Shown: positions 42,001 through 53,700 of the stretch, one piece after another | Layout: every line of letters starts with the position of its first letter | Numbering within the stretch: position 1 is the first letter of the stretch | Assembly: GCF_000003815.2 (NCBI RefSeq) | Contig: NC_049983.1 | Span: forward strand, 12,431,454 to 12,495,453 | Length of the DNA: 64,000 bases | Reading direction: 5' to 3' | Origin: Branchiostoma floridae | Taxonomy: Eukaryota; Chordata; Leptocardii; Amphioxiformes; Branchiostomatidae | The notes under the pieces: generated by a model | Seen by the model: only the letters and a program-made list of their open reading frames with translations | Database searches by the model: none | Told to the model about the DNA's origin: nothing | Position numbers and translations under genes: made by a program

Positions 42001-45000
42001 AATCTTATGCCATTTTTGTCAAAGAAAAAGATGTTTGAGGGTGATGACCTAAGCTACCACGCACAAATTTTCACCATGTCGTTGTGAGCGCCGGAGGCGA
42101 AATTCATCGCTTGGGAGGTCCGGAGAAAATTTTAAAATCTTGACCGTCTGAAACGTCATTTCCTGCATTTTAGTGGCACTTTCTGCTTGTAAACTAAGCT
42201 AAGTACGATAGTACAATTTCTATTGGTTTAAAAGATTTTTCAGAGCAATGCTACAGCAAAATATTGTCCTGCGCAAAAGACGCAGCCGTCACAAGGGAGG
42301 TCTGGCGAAATTTTGAAATCGGGACTCTCTGAAACGCCATTTCTTGCATTTTCAGGGGTAAATTTTGCTGTTAGACTAGCTTGATTTTATGAAATTTCCA
42401 TCATCAAAAAAATACACAAGGTTTTAGCTTGATAAACATATAACATATTTTCCGGGGGGGGGGCAGCCGCCCCCCCTGCCCCCCGGTGCCGCCGCCACTG
42501 ATAATAGGTGTTAACAGTCAATGCAGCTAATAACAATCCACATACACCTACGTCATAGGACAATTATGTATAAAACCCAGTACATCGACCAGTGCAGGTT
42601 AGGTGCAGGTAGACATCAGAAATACCTGCACAGCTCCAAATTTACAATTACATGCACTTACTTGCATATGCAGGTGGTATTTTGAGCCCTGTGAGTGTAG
42701 TATAGCCCAGTATTTTGGCTGTTGTGTGAATACAAATCCAATGTGTGCAATGCAAACAAATGAAACCTTGACCCTGACCCAGTGGGACATGCGGTCCTTC
42801 CACCTGCTGCACACGGTGCCCTCTCTGGACCAGTGTCAGGTGGTCTTCAACAACAACGGAATGCGTATGTCGCAGGTACGTGATNNNNNNNNNNNNNNNN
42901 NNNNNNNNNNNNNNNNNNNNNNNNNNNNNNNNNNNNNNNNNNNNNNNNNNNNNNNNNNNNNNNNNNNNNNNNNNNNNNNNNNNNNNNNNNNNNNNNNNNN
43001 NNNNNNNNNNNNNNNNNNNNNNNNNNNNNNNNNNNNNNNNNNNNNNNNNNNNNNNNNNNNNNNNNNNNNNNNNNNNNNNNNNNNNNNNNNNNNNNNNNNN
43101 NNNNNNNNNNNNNNNNNNNNNNNNNNNNNNNNNNNNNNNNNNNNNNNNNNNNNNNNNNNNNNNNNNNNNNNNNNNNNNNNNNNNNNNNNNNNNNNNNNNN
43201 NNNNNNNNNNNNNNNNNNNNNNNNNNNNNNNNNNNNNNNNNNNNNNNNNNNNNNNATTGATGTGAAACGGAACATCTTTGACCTGGACACGGATGCCTCG
43301 GACCATTACTTAGCGCTAATCGAGGTGAGACATCTCCACCCCATGCTGTACATGTGACAACAAGTGGAACTCAGGGGTACCACTAGCACACACGCACGGC
43401 TCTTTATGTTAGCACAATTAGGAAAATAGTCTTTCTTATCAGTGTGGGAGCGACAGGTTTTCCCTGCATAGGCATTTGTGGAAATGACTTTGCCCACCTC
43501 TGGCCCGGACGTACGTGTGTGTCTGCACACATGAGCCACAGCTGCATGCACCGTTGGTAACCGTGGTGATGTCGACATGGGTGGTAGAGTAGCGCGCCTG
43601 TATACCTGTACCTGTCCGGTGTTTCTGGGGTATCACAAAAACTGCCTGCAGAAAAGGCAGATATTAGTAAGTAACATGATTAGATTGTATTGTTGAGGTA
43701 CATGTACACACTATTGGTAAAGTATTGACTGTTTAGATATGATGCTGATATTATGTTTTGGTGATTTTGGAGTGTCAGAAATTCTGTATGTCTAGTGAAG
43801 GAAATTGTTATTGAACAATAATGTCAATTGTGTTCTCAGCAACAGATGCAGAGGCATGCACATAACTGAGAGCTTTCCCATAGGATTGCAACAACCATTC
43901 AACAGAGCAAAAACTAGTAAAATCAGTGATTTTTAGCAGATCAGAGTTGATACCTTGTTTTTCTGTGTTCAGAATCAAGGCAACATGGACTCCCTGTCTG
44001 TGGAGAGCGTGTGTCGGCTGTATGAAGTGGGGCGGCTCCGGGTGGATGGAGAGGATGATGAAGATGAAGAACAGGTAGGCTAGATCTCCTCATCACAGTC
44101 AGGGACAGGCTTTTAGCCAGGTGGGTGTACAATGTACACCCTGTTAAGAAAATAGCACAAATTGTACACCCTTACACTGGGAATCAGATCCTCTGACAAG
44201 CATGAAATTCTGATTGACCAGGGATGCTGCAGGTCACACTTGGCATGTCTTACAGTAAATTTGCACCTCAAAATGTGGGAAATGATGTTTCAGAGAGTTA
44301 TAAATTTCAGAATTTTCTGAGTGAGGATGTCCCCAGACCCCCTACAATACTCGTGCCTGCAGCGCTCGCCTGATGGCAAGAAATTTGGACACCCTATGGA
44401 AAAATCCTAGCTAAAAGCCTGGTCAGGGATCAGGCAGTAGTGTTCTGGGCCACACTAGTAACCCCATGAGTTAGTTATCTATATATATATATAGCTCAAT
44501 GTTTTACTCTCAAAATTGATGCCTTGTAGTCCCTGCCTAAAGTGACAGCCACAGGTAAATTTGTATTTGTTTTAGCAGTTTTAGTATGCCTTTTAAAATG
44601 AACAAACTAAAGGGCCTAGGTTTTCTCACAATGGGGCAGGATCCTTTAGAACAACCCATTGATGCAATGCTTGATCTATGCTAAAAGTTGATCACTTAGT
44701 CCTGGTGTTAAGGCCTACTCAACGCAAGTCCCAAAGGTCTGTTCGCAACTTTTTAACTTAAATGTGTAGACAATCCTACTGAAAAGTCTCATTGGATTGA
44801 ATGGTAATTCATATTAATTGACTCTCCATTGCCTTGTTATTTTGAGCTATACCCAACTGAATTTTCTGGGCATCTTTGCTGATGTCTAAGATAAGTCTCT
44901 ATTGTTCTCATACACCAGCCATTTTTCTTCCCTGCTGACTTGCAAATTGCCAGCCTTATCTGTGTTTTGGAGAGCAGTGTGGAATGATGAAGTTCCCGGG

Positions 45001-46785
45001 AGGGATGTCGTTACAGTTATGTTGGTGTTATCTGTTCAGGTTAGAGCTCGGAGCGTGAAGGACAAAGGTTACATGGAAATATACAATCTGCCTCTCATCT
45101 TCTGCTCGTGCAGTTTGGGCCCAACCAATGCAGTTGATGTAGCTGCAAATGTGCAACAATGAGACAAAAAGTATTCAGATTCCTTTCAAACACTGCTTGG
45201 AGTTCCTTATAAAAGAAACAACGCTCAAGAGTTGAGACTTGAAAAGTTTCTTCAAGATTGTCTTATCATCAGTATTCAGATTCCTTTTGTTTTCAAACAG
45301 TGTTGGGAGTTCCTCATGGAAGAAACAAGGCTCAAGAGTTGAGACTTGAGAAAAAATTCTTATTAGATTGTCTTATCAAAAGCCGAGTATTGTTCAGGTT
45401 TTATGTGTACGTTCTGATTAATGATTACCTGAGTGTGGCACATTATTTGCATTGGGTTTTTTTTCACAGCTGATGACACCCATCTTACATGTACATTAGC
45501 CACCATTGATTGAAAGTCACTCAACCACACACCTAGATACATGTAGCTGTTCATTACCTTAAAGAACCATTCATCCCTGAAATTTGGTTGTGGTTTTGGT
45601 CAGATTAATTAGTAGTTGAATGTAGAAATACATTTTGGATTTCCTTCCGGAAGGCATTCCTGCTATATTGCGCTGGTGCAGTATTGACTGCATAGCAGGG
45701 TGATTAGTACATGGTCAGAATGAACCCACCAAGACAATTTTGGCGTCCTTTTTATGTTTGTTGCTGTCTTCTTCCAGACCTACATTGTATATTTGTAAGG
45801 GTTTCAAACTGCATCATCTACATTCAGAGACTTTTTAAGGCAATTTTCAGGATGTTGCTCTTCTGCCCCTAAAAATTCTATTGAACCAGCTGGTTTGGTT
45901 ATGGATACATTTCATGTCTTGAAAAGGCAAATGTACTACAAAAATACAGCATACATACAATTGAAGGATCTGAATAACAGTGTATTTGAAGTCTGATCTG
46001 AGCCTGTACCATTTCTCAGGAGGAGGATGAAGAGGAGGAGGAGTTAGATGATGATGATGATGATGATGAGCTGAGTCAGGAGGAGATGGAGGATGGAGAT
46101 GGGGAGGACAACATGGAGGATGAGGAGAACCTAGATGAGGAGGGTGAGGAGGGCGGGGATGACGATGATGATGATGATGATGGGGATGAGGATGAGTTTG
46201 ACATCGACCTTGAGGACAGCGATGACGGTGAGTCATATACCTCTTACCAGGAATCCATTTGTCTGCTTTACTGATGCAAATCACTCAAGTGATTGATGAT
46301 ACTGCGGTGCTCATCGTAATTTAATTTAAGTCTGATTGATAGAAATGCGTGTACTTGTGTTAGACAGTAATCAAGCAGAAAAAGATTTACTCATGTTTCA
46401 GTGTCTCTTATCTAAAAAATTGACTTGTTTCTGTTGAAAACTTACATTCTTTGGAAACCCAAAAGTTAAGAAAATTATGCTTTGAAAATGGTCTGAAGCA
46501 GTATGATTAATTTTGACTGTATAATTTAAGCTGGGACAGTCAATTTTACTGGTAATATGTCTCAATATTATTCTGTACATATGCAAGTTTTAACCAATCT
46601 GATCTAACATGTACGTAATTTAAGCATATTATTATTTTTTTAGCACAAGCACAATTCACACAACTGTGGTTGAATGTGAGGCTTTGTATATTTCATGTGA
46701 CTACTTAATAAGCTAATCTTACTTACCTTCTTCAGATGATGATCTGTCCGATATTGATGACGACATGCTGTTCGCCCTCTCCTGA
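30431..46785 (+). CDS. DCAF1: DCAF1 (VPRBP), CUL4-DDB1 ubiquitin ligase substrate receptor
   Basis: Coding exons: 30431-30537, 30810-30886, 32448-32641, 33155-33292, 33899-34516, 34737-34838, 35338-35496, 35968-36147, 36548-36757, 37280-37408, 37736-37907, 38307-38403, about 38895-39014 (5' border uncertain), 39130-40416, 40830-41099, 42783-42875, one lost in the N gap, 43256-43324 (partial), 43973-44074, 46020-46227, 46736-46785. Together they give roughly 1,490 residues; human DCAF1 has 1,507. Landmarks in order: N-terminal helical-repeat blocks [27 protein letters not shown] and VIINCVCGP; the LisH motif ([15 protein letters not shown], near 39480); a WD40 region with two WDxR boxes (WDVRS near 40999, WDMRS at 42783) that contact DDB1; and a long Asp/Glu tail. 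In the nucleus it recruits substrates to CRL4. Known family facts: it dimerises through LisH and is the host partner first found through lentiviral Vpr. The gene is intact except for the assembly gap. Confidence 0.95.
30887..30894 (+). repeat. Target-site duplication (left) overlapping a DCAF1 splice donor
   Basis: GTGTGGAT here is repeated exactly at 32172-32179 on the other side of the hAT-like element. Bases 30887-30888 are the GT of the donor that ends the exon at 30886, so the duplication restores donor positions +1 to +8. Confidence 0.85.
31612..31737. promoter_or_regulatory. Promoter-like motif cluster inside the hAT element
   Basis: Within 126 bases: AAAAATGGCGG (31612, YY1 type), CCAAT (31646), TGACGTCG (31669, CRE type), the palindrome TCTCGCGAGA (31691), CACGTG (31707) and GCCGCCATT (31729, YY1 type in the opposite orientation). 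This motif set is typical of ubiquitous CpG promoters. Activity is inferred, not shown. Confidence 0.45.
32024..32122 (+). repeat. 27-bp minisatellite, about 3.7 copies
   Basis: The unit TTTAATTTTCGCGGTTTTAC plus AATTAAA is repeated with few substitutions; the last copy is interrupted. It sits at the right end of the hAT element, 50 bases inside the terminal repeat. Confidence 0.9.
32172..32179 (+). repeat. Target-site duplication (right) of the hAT element
   Basis: GTGTGGAT, identical to 30887-30894. Confidence 0.85.
32941..32999 (+). repeat. AC dinucleotide microsatellite
   Basis: Near-perfect AC repeat in a DCAF1 intron, ending in TATATGTATAT. A short GAT repeat follows near 33098. Confidence 0.9.
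33492..33639. repeat. Dispersed intronic repeat, copy 1
   Basis: About 145 bases (TGTATGTGCACATCTTGAGA through GTAGATGTCTT) recur with roughly ten percent difference at 34935-35084, and a shorter part (GCTACAGCAAT, GAGACATCTAC) recurs near 32258-32312. All three lie in DCAF1 introns in the same orientation. The class is unknown; it could be a SINE or part of a larger element. Confidence 0.7.
34935..35084. repeat. Dispersed intronic repeat, copy 2
   Basis: The second copy of the family at 33492-33639, same orientation, in the next-but-one DCAF1 intron. Confidence 0.7.
35200..35236. repeat. Second short dispersed repeat (also at 39026-39065)
   Basis: The stretch ATCCAGTT, CTTGAGTAACTG, TTGGCATAT recurs at 39026-39065 with three or four differences. 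Both copies lie in DCAF1 introns. It is probably part of a common amphioxus interspersed repeat. Confidence 0.55.
38680..38800. repeat. Probable interspersed-repeat remnant in a DCAF1 intron
   Basis: A CG-rich 100-base stretch (ATAACCAGCTGCTGCCGCAC through GCGGTTATACCGGCTATATAG) ends in an ATAGATACAGATACAG tail, the usual look of a retroelement 3' end. Its composition is unlike the surrounding intron. The family assignment is a guess. Confidence 0.35.
41450..42691. mobile_element. Outer inverted-repeat transposon, split by a nested element
   Basis: Termini CAGGGCTCGAAATAC (from 41450) and GTATTTTGAGCCCTG (ending 42691) are 15-bp inverted repeats with one mismatch, flanked by TGAGT at 41445-41449 and 42692-42696. 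The termini look hAT-like, but the duplication is 5 bp rather than 8. TGCAGGTA-type motifs recur inside. Without the inner element it would be about 350 bp. It lies in the DCAF1 intron before the exon at 42783. Confidence 0.8.
41613..42500. mobile_element. Inner nested transposon with four internal tandem repeats
   Basis: Termini CAGAGGCGGCGGCA and TGCCGCCGCCACTG form a 14-bp inverted repeat (one mismatch), flanked by ATAAT at 41608-41612 and 42501-42505. The interior has four diverged copies of a module of about 180-200 bp, each with GAAATCT, CTCTGAAACG, CATTTCCTGCATTTT and AGACTA blocks (near 41730, 41926, 42126 and 42308). There is no transposase frame. It is inserted into the outer element. 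Confidence 0.8.
42885..43255. other. Assembly gap (371 N) removing DCAF1 coding sequence
   Basis: By comparison with the human protein, the residues between the WDMRS exon (ending 42875) and [10 protein letters not shown] (from 43256) are missing: roughly 30-40 codons including the YGAML segment. The exon that resumes at 43256 has lost its 5' border. Confidence 0.95.
44106..44421. mobile_element. Small hAT-type MITE in a DCAF1 intron
   Basis: Termini CAGGCTTTTAGC and GCTAAAAGCCTG are perfect 12-bp inverted repeats, flanked by an exact 8-bp direct repeat GTCAGGGA (44098-44105 and 44422-44429). It is 316 bp with no coding capacity, and begins 31 bases after the end of the exon at 44074. Confidence 0.9.
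45171..45381 (+). repeat. Tandem duplication, period 101
   Basis: GTATTCAGATTCCTTT begins two adjacent units (45171 and 45272) that share AAGAAACAA, CTCAAGAGTTGAGACTTGA and GATTGTCTTATCA with small indels. It lies in the DCAF1 intron before the acidic-tail exon. Confidence 0.75.
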
Positions 46786-47015
46786 AGATAGCAGCCAATT
46801 TGAACACTTCTGACATGTGGACCACAGAGGGGATGTTGAACCCTTAGTGCAAAATTTTCTGCTATACTGTCTGTCCAGTATTTCTCTGAAATCACACTCC
46901 TGAACATCTACGATCTGGCAACATTATGATAAGGAAATGTTCTGAAGTGAGAGGAATAGAACATGTACCCCGTATTCTTAATAACAAGTATCATTTCAAC
47001 AACATGAATATTTCC

Positions 47016-47021
47016 AATAAA
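47016..47021 (+). terminator. Probable DCAF1 polyadenylation signal
   Basis: An AATAAA lies 231 bases after the DCAF1 stop codon. It is the nearest canonical signal. A later one lies near 47922. Confidence 0.55.
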
Positions 47022-50000
47022 GTATGCAGCAATATTGACATGAATATATTTCAGTTCTGCAAAGCTTTGAGTTTCTGTGAAGTTCTTAAGAGTATCATGT
47101 ATACCACATGTGTATTTAAGCTACATGACAGCAAAAACAGGAAATCTAGACAGATGTGCTTACCTAAGTGTTGATTTTATCATCTTCTGATGAATGTACT
47201 GGTATCTACATATAAACTGGCTGGGACGAGAAAGAAGTGAGGCAATATTGAGAACACGTAACTGTAAAAAATTCCATGGTTCAAGCTACGAAAGGAAAAA
47301 TGTTGCATGGTGAAGACATTGCCAGTAGAAGTGATGGCCACTCATGGATCTCAGGAAGTTGTGCTTGTCTTTCCATAGAGGATATCTGTATTGGCCCACA
47401 GGTATATACTTCATGACAGGTGCTTAACTGTGAATGTAAGGTTCTGTAGATTTTCCCAGGGGATGAAGTGTTAAGTGATCTGTACAAATATGTGTACTTG
47501 GTGAGGTCTGGTAGAAAACACTTAATTTTCAACAGCTCTGTTTTCCTATCTAGTGTCATCAGGCATGTCAAAGGTGGAAAGGGTTTTATTGTATCATGCA
47601 GGTATTTAAAGGTAAACTTAAAACACTGCTGGGTCACTCTGGTTTTAGCCATATGTATTATTTATAGATTTTTTTGTCCGATTCTGTTACAAATTAAATA
47701 CTTGTATATATCTTTTCCCTGCAATATCATTTTTGTTTTCATCAACTCTTAAAATGATAGTCCTCTTGTGAAAGTACTGTAGTAGCATAGAACATCTTTA
47801 TGTATGTTGAGAATGCTTTTAAACTACATCAGGGAGAATGTGTATGGCTCTTTTGATCCTTGAATTAATATAAAGCAACAAGCAATACAGAACCTGCTAC
47901 GATGTACAAGAATGTGTAATAAAGGAGAGATGATAAATCAGAGATTGATGGTAACTTCCTGTATGTATGGTTATGGTAGTGAAGGAGTGACTGGTATGCT
48001 TTTATGGTGCCCCAATATTCAAACACATGAAAAGGAAAGTGGGTAATTTGGATGAATGAAGGATATCAAAATGCAAGATAAAATGTGACAAGGTTTCAGT
48101 GGTGTTGAAGAAGTTAAAGGGAGTATGAATGCTTAAGTAATAAGGATTGACTGGCTGAAAACATTACATGTAACTTCTACTAACACTTCTGTACTTCTGT
48201 GGTATCTCTCTAGTTTGGTTGTACATGTACTTGTAAGTTAAGTTGTAGATTGTACTTCAGTGAAATGAGCCATGATTACTGCCAGGTGCCTTTTATGTGT
48301 GCCACCTCTTTGTACCAACATATTTCCGAGCTGTAATATTAAACATGGTCTGGGACAGACTCGTTTCTTGTGTGGTCCTTACATGTGCCTTCATGCTAAA
48401 AGCTGCCTAGCCTGTGCTTACACATTCTCTGTCTGGGGTTAATGACCACCTCCCCAAGACAACTGTGAGGCTAGGAGCAGATTTTAGTCATACTGCCATG
48501 CCTGTTTACTTTTAACAGTATGCTTTTTTAGAGATGTTTTTTTGGGGGTATGCTGTGAAGTAACTGCTGTTCCACTCACCTGTCACTGATATGTGTATCA
48601 CTATGCATTTTCATTCTAGAAACTGCCCCTTAAGCGCTCAACTTTCAGAATTACAATACTAGTACCTACATTTTCAAGAGGACACAGTGACATGATACAG
48701 TTGTCAAAAACAAACTTGTTTAATTAACAGTGAAGTTCAGAGCTTGGTTTGCATCTACATGTACAGGTAACAGCTACCTACATCCAAAGTGAAATTTGAC
48801 TGTTCAACGGATGTCACTCCTTCAAGATTTGACAAGCTGCTGCACATGCACCCAAGGAGGAACAGAGAACGGCAAACATATCATTGAAGTGGAACGGCAT
48901 GGTCATTGTTTTCTTCTTTCTTGTCATGACCTTGCAAAGGGCATCAATATACTTCTACAATGATCACTACATACATGTACATGTATTTTGTTCACATGAA
49001 GTTTGCCAAAAGGACAGTATTAAGTTCCTCCTCATAATCAAAAGGCCTTCATTACTGATTTTGATAGTTTGTTCAATCTGGAACACAAAGCTAATTTTTT
49101 TGCCCCACCATGCCATCCCATTCAGAATAATACAATAAATAGAACTACATGCATGCTTTTGTACACCCCCTTCAACAAGTAAATGATCTATTACAACAGT
49201 TTCATCACTTTGTCCATGTTGTTTAGAATCTAGACTTCTCAGGAAGCTGTTAACATCAAATTTACAGGTACATGTACACCCCCCTCCCCAATGAAGCGAG
49301 CAGTGCGATCACACCCATCTGCTTTTGCCAGTCTTTCTATCCTTGGCCATTTCCTTCTGTAGCCAAGCCACGTTATTTCTTTGGCTGTTAGATGTCTCAA
49401 AATAGAAACATGTAAAGCCTTGAAAGGAAAACATGCTATATTTTGTGGCTGTAGAAAATGTGGACTTAAAAATAACTGAAGTAGATAATACGTAGTCTAA
49501 CAACCAATGAAATAACCTGGATTGGTCAGTATTGCCAGTACACATGTTGCCCCTAGCCTTCTGTGCAGGTGAAAAGGAACAAACGTATTTTTCTACACCA
49601 TTTATTTTCATGGGAAAAAGTTTTTATATCTGCTATGGGGGCTGGATAACCCAGAAGTTTCAGCAGTTTGCGTCCATGTACCAACACTACTATCCTCTAT
49701 TGCCTGCCTTATGTTACCAAAGCTTCATTATTGTGAATTACTTTCCAGCAAGCACATACACACCGGTAGGTATGACTTTGAAATTCTGGTAACAGAAAAC
49801 CTGTTAAGCATCTTTTTGTTACACATCCTACCTCATCAGTAAGAATTCTTTCTACTGTAGTCTATCTGAAACTCGTGCTATTTCTCCACTTTTCCCAGAA
49901 ACTTTCTTGATCTCTCTTGAGAAAACATTTCTTAATCTATTCTTTGACAGCTGTATAAAGAATATCACAATGATGTACGAACCAAACACAGACCTTTTTG

Positions 50001-50798
50001 ACTGTAAAGGACATAAACAACATCACAGTGTACATTTTACATCAATGTAAACAGAAAAAACAAAACTAAAGCTACCTACATATACTCGACATTCATCCGA
50101 TATCAATCTAATGTATATGCTTTCTGAGTTGGTGAATATGCCAAAACTTTTTATACAAACAAGTTTCGTATACATTTTTTTGTATATATTGAACCAAGTA
50201 AATAATCTGACCCCAAGTGAACATGATGTGATACAGGAGTGGAGACTAGATACAGCACAGATCAGAATGGTTCATCGCATTGCTGACAGTACTTGGGTGT
50301 CTGGCAGGCGTGACACAAGGTTTCAGTTTAAAACTATCGTGTCCAAAAGGTGTGGACTGGGACAAATTTGTCACCCCAGTTCACCATTTTCACACTGCTG
50401 CTGTGAGATGCTGAAATTATTACAATGTGCATTCTATAAAATCAGGAACGATTCTGTACAATGGTACAAAGAAAGATAACGATTACTCTCCATGCAGAGG
50501 TTGATGGGGAAAATCGTGACCACATATGCCATCTTTTTCTGAAAGCTGGCAGAAAAATACAGCATGTACGGAAAAGGTCACTATCAACCTTTGCTTGGAG
50601 AGTAGATAACAATGGGATTAGCAGACAATGAGAGCTTAGTTTAGAACATCAACCATCCAAGTTGATCCTGCAGTGTGGAAATAATCTGCTAGGGGTCACT
50701 GCTAGAAGGGAGGGAAGGAGAAGGTTTCCTCTCCATTCACTATTGCTAGGTTGATGGCATCCCTACAGTGTTGAGCTGCTTGACCCTCCTCCCCACCC
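47022..50798. other. Intergenic region between convergent DCAF1 and UBE2N
   Basis: No further gene is recognised. It should contain the UBE2N 3' UTR on the minus strand; a minus-strand AATAAA lies near 49601. TACATGTA octamers are frequent here (48166, 48221, 48761, 48970, 49267). Confidence 0.5.
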
Positions 50799-53700
50799 TC
50801 AGCTTTTCATGGCATACAGTCGCGTCCATGCTTTTGCTGTAATGAAGAAGAAGACCAGTATTTAGACCACAGTATCAAAATTATATCTACATGTACATCA
50901 ATGTACTACAGATAAGTTGCACTTTTTTCACTTAACTGTTTTGTGTTTGAATGACCCTACTCCCTTGTAATGGAATATGTTACATTTCCTACTAGGCTCA
51001 GCTAGTGCCCCCTCTCATGAAGGATCTTAATATGCCTCCTCAAAAGTAAACTTTAACAACAACAACCACTGGGTCCAATTTTGACCCATTACAATGCTTC
51101 TGGGAATTGTTTTAACCACAAAATAATGCAGGACATAAGGACCAGTACATGTACATGTATTTAGGAAGTGATCATTGGAGCGAATTGGACAGTATTTCAA
51201 GCTACTTCCCTCCCTCTAGTCTCCAGACCAACCATACGCACCTGTCTCTATTGCATGGGACTCGTTCACCTTCCACTGCTCTGCAACGTCATTGGCTAGT
51301 GGGTCGTCAGGGTTGGGCGCGCTCAGTAAGGCCTGGATCGACAGCAGCACTGTGCGGATTTGCAATGCTGGACTCCACTTGTCTGTATGGACAAATATAA
51401 AGGAACAAATTCATTAAGTCTAGTACATTCTCAGTTTCAACAGACAAAACATACCTCACTCTTGATCTTGTGAGGAAAATAGAAATGCTACAATGTTTCC
51501 TTGTGAGTTTTGTGTCCAAAGGCATATGTGCAGTAATTTTTCTATGTCTAGTATGTAGTTTTTAGAGATTGAGAGGTAAAAATGAAGTCCAAATTTTTCT
51601 AGCCTTGTATCTAACTCCAGTTTGCACCTCTGTTGGCTTCCCTGCTGAAAGTGTGACCAAAGGTGACATCTGGAGATAGGAAAAGCTGGCTAACATTTTT
51701 CAGTCTTTCCAGGGGAAAAAAAGTCCCCTTACAACTTACGCTCCTTTCCTTGTTTATCCCTTACCTTTCAGGATGTCTAGACAGATTCTCCCCAGCTTGT
51801 CTATGTTGGGGTGGTAGATCTTGGTCATAAAGCGCACTTTGGGCGGGGCCATGGGGTAGTCTTCTGGCAAGAACAACTCCAGCTTGAATGTACCTCCTTC
51901 AAATGGGGACTAGAGAAGAAAAAAAGCACATCTGATGTGAACGATATGATTACATAATACTTCACTCCTGTGAAAGGTTCATAGTCCCATAGCCTTTTGA
52001 AGGCAGCTAAGAGCAGTAGGCTGTGTGTAGGTATGGTATTGAATGGCTCAGTCCATCCTCTCCTTTGACTTACTTTTGCCTTTCCAACTGAAGTCAGGTA
52101 CCCAATTCTACACCTAGGTGGTGTAGAATGCCTTTTCCAGGGACACAACATCTAGCCAGTAATGAAAGATCTTCAGACCCGCAGAACCGTCATTCAACCC
52201 AAATGAAATCTTGATAATGTTGTTTTTGTGTAAGACTAAAAATATAATCACCAACAGATAATACAGAAACTATTAGAAACAACAGTTTACCCACAAGTTC
52301 CTTTTTGGTACAGATCAATTGATTTTTTTTCAGCAACATCAATTATTCAACAGTTCACTTTTGCTGCACATTATAATAAGGGCCACCTGGTCTGTAAAAA
52401 CTGAAAATACTGTAAATCCATCTATTTTTGAAGGGACTTCACATTACAAAGGTAATTGAGGTGTTTTAAGTTCACTGTAGAAACAATTCTGTAAAAAAAT
52501 AATACAAAACACATCTTCACAATCACATAGTTATGATTTTGCAGCAAGAAGTAATTGTGAAAACTGAAAATAAAAACCACCCTGCTGAAGGTGGTCTTAC
52601 AGTACTCAGGGACCTTACATCTATTACCATTATCAAAAGTAAACAGTATCAAAACCTTTCTTCTGTGTTTTCATTTACAAAGAAACCACTACCGAACAAA
52701 TTAACATCACTCTAGCAAAGGCGAGCTAATGTTAAATGATCTATTGAACACAAATATAAGTTTTAATTTAATTAGAGAAGAAACTGTCTCTTACCTCAGA
52801 TGGGCCCATGACATCCACATGGAAATAGCGAGCATTTTGTTCGTCCGGAATGGCGCTGATTCCCGGCACAGGCTCGTGTGTCAGCCGCTGTGTCTCCTGC
52901 GCACACACAAAATTTGTCAGTGGATCATCATCATGGGGAAGTATTAGACTACTTTAGTGTAACAATACAAAACAACCGTTGTGACTGGTCCATGCTCTCA
53001 TCACATTTCATGCACTGGGTAGTAGGAAAGATTTGATTAGTTCTTGCTGTGTTGACCTTTGATATCCATGACTTGAAAGGACGACATAAATTTTGTAGCA
53101 GCAGTTACAGTAATTTGCAAGTTTCTTTGGTACAGACAAACTACCTGACAAGTAAATGAACGAAATATACTAGTACTGGTAATGTTTTATTTCAGTCAGT
53201 AACGTTTGAACATCACTTTGTGGTGATTCCGTGATATTGCCGTCACTGGAATACATGTTCTGTATCTTGCTGGCTGAGATGACACTTTCCAATACATAAC
53301 ATGATACTTTTTTCATCAATCTTCATGTACCTTTATTGTATTCCTGTGGTAACTGAATCTGAATTGGTAACAGTTATGCACTTGATTAACTCAGTCTTGG
53401 CAGCTGTGATTCTGGCTTCCTTTATTAATAAAACATTAAGAATCAATGTAGTAATTAGCGACAGCAAAAGCAGGTGGTGCTTGAGCACCAATGTACAGAT
53501 ACCCAGGCTAAGCACAGTTTTGTATGTGAGCATTACAGGAAATTTTATTCTCAACATTTTTTTTCCTTCTTACTACTTACTGTAAATGCATTTAAGTTTG
53601 CAGAGATCTAATTTCGGGGTAGCGGGGCAAAAGGACTTTTCGCTGTGGTTTTAAGTTCGCGGTAGCCCAATGCACTGTAGTCTCTTACTGTCATAGAAAA

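Noticed and set aside
45847-46284. Minus-strand His/Pro-rich open frame
   Set aside because: It is the antisense shadow of the Asp/Glu-rich GAT/GAG repeats in the DCAF1 tail exon on the plus strand.
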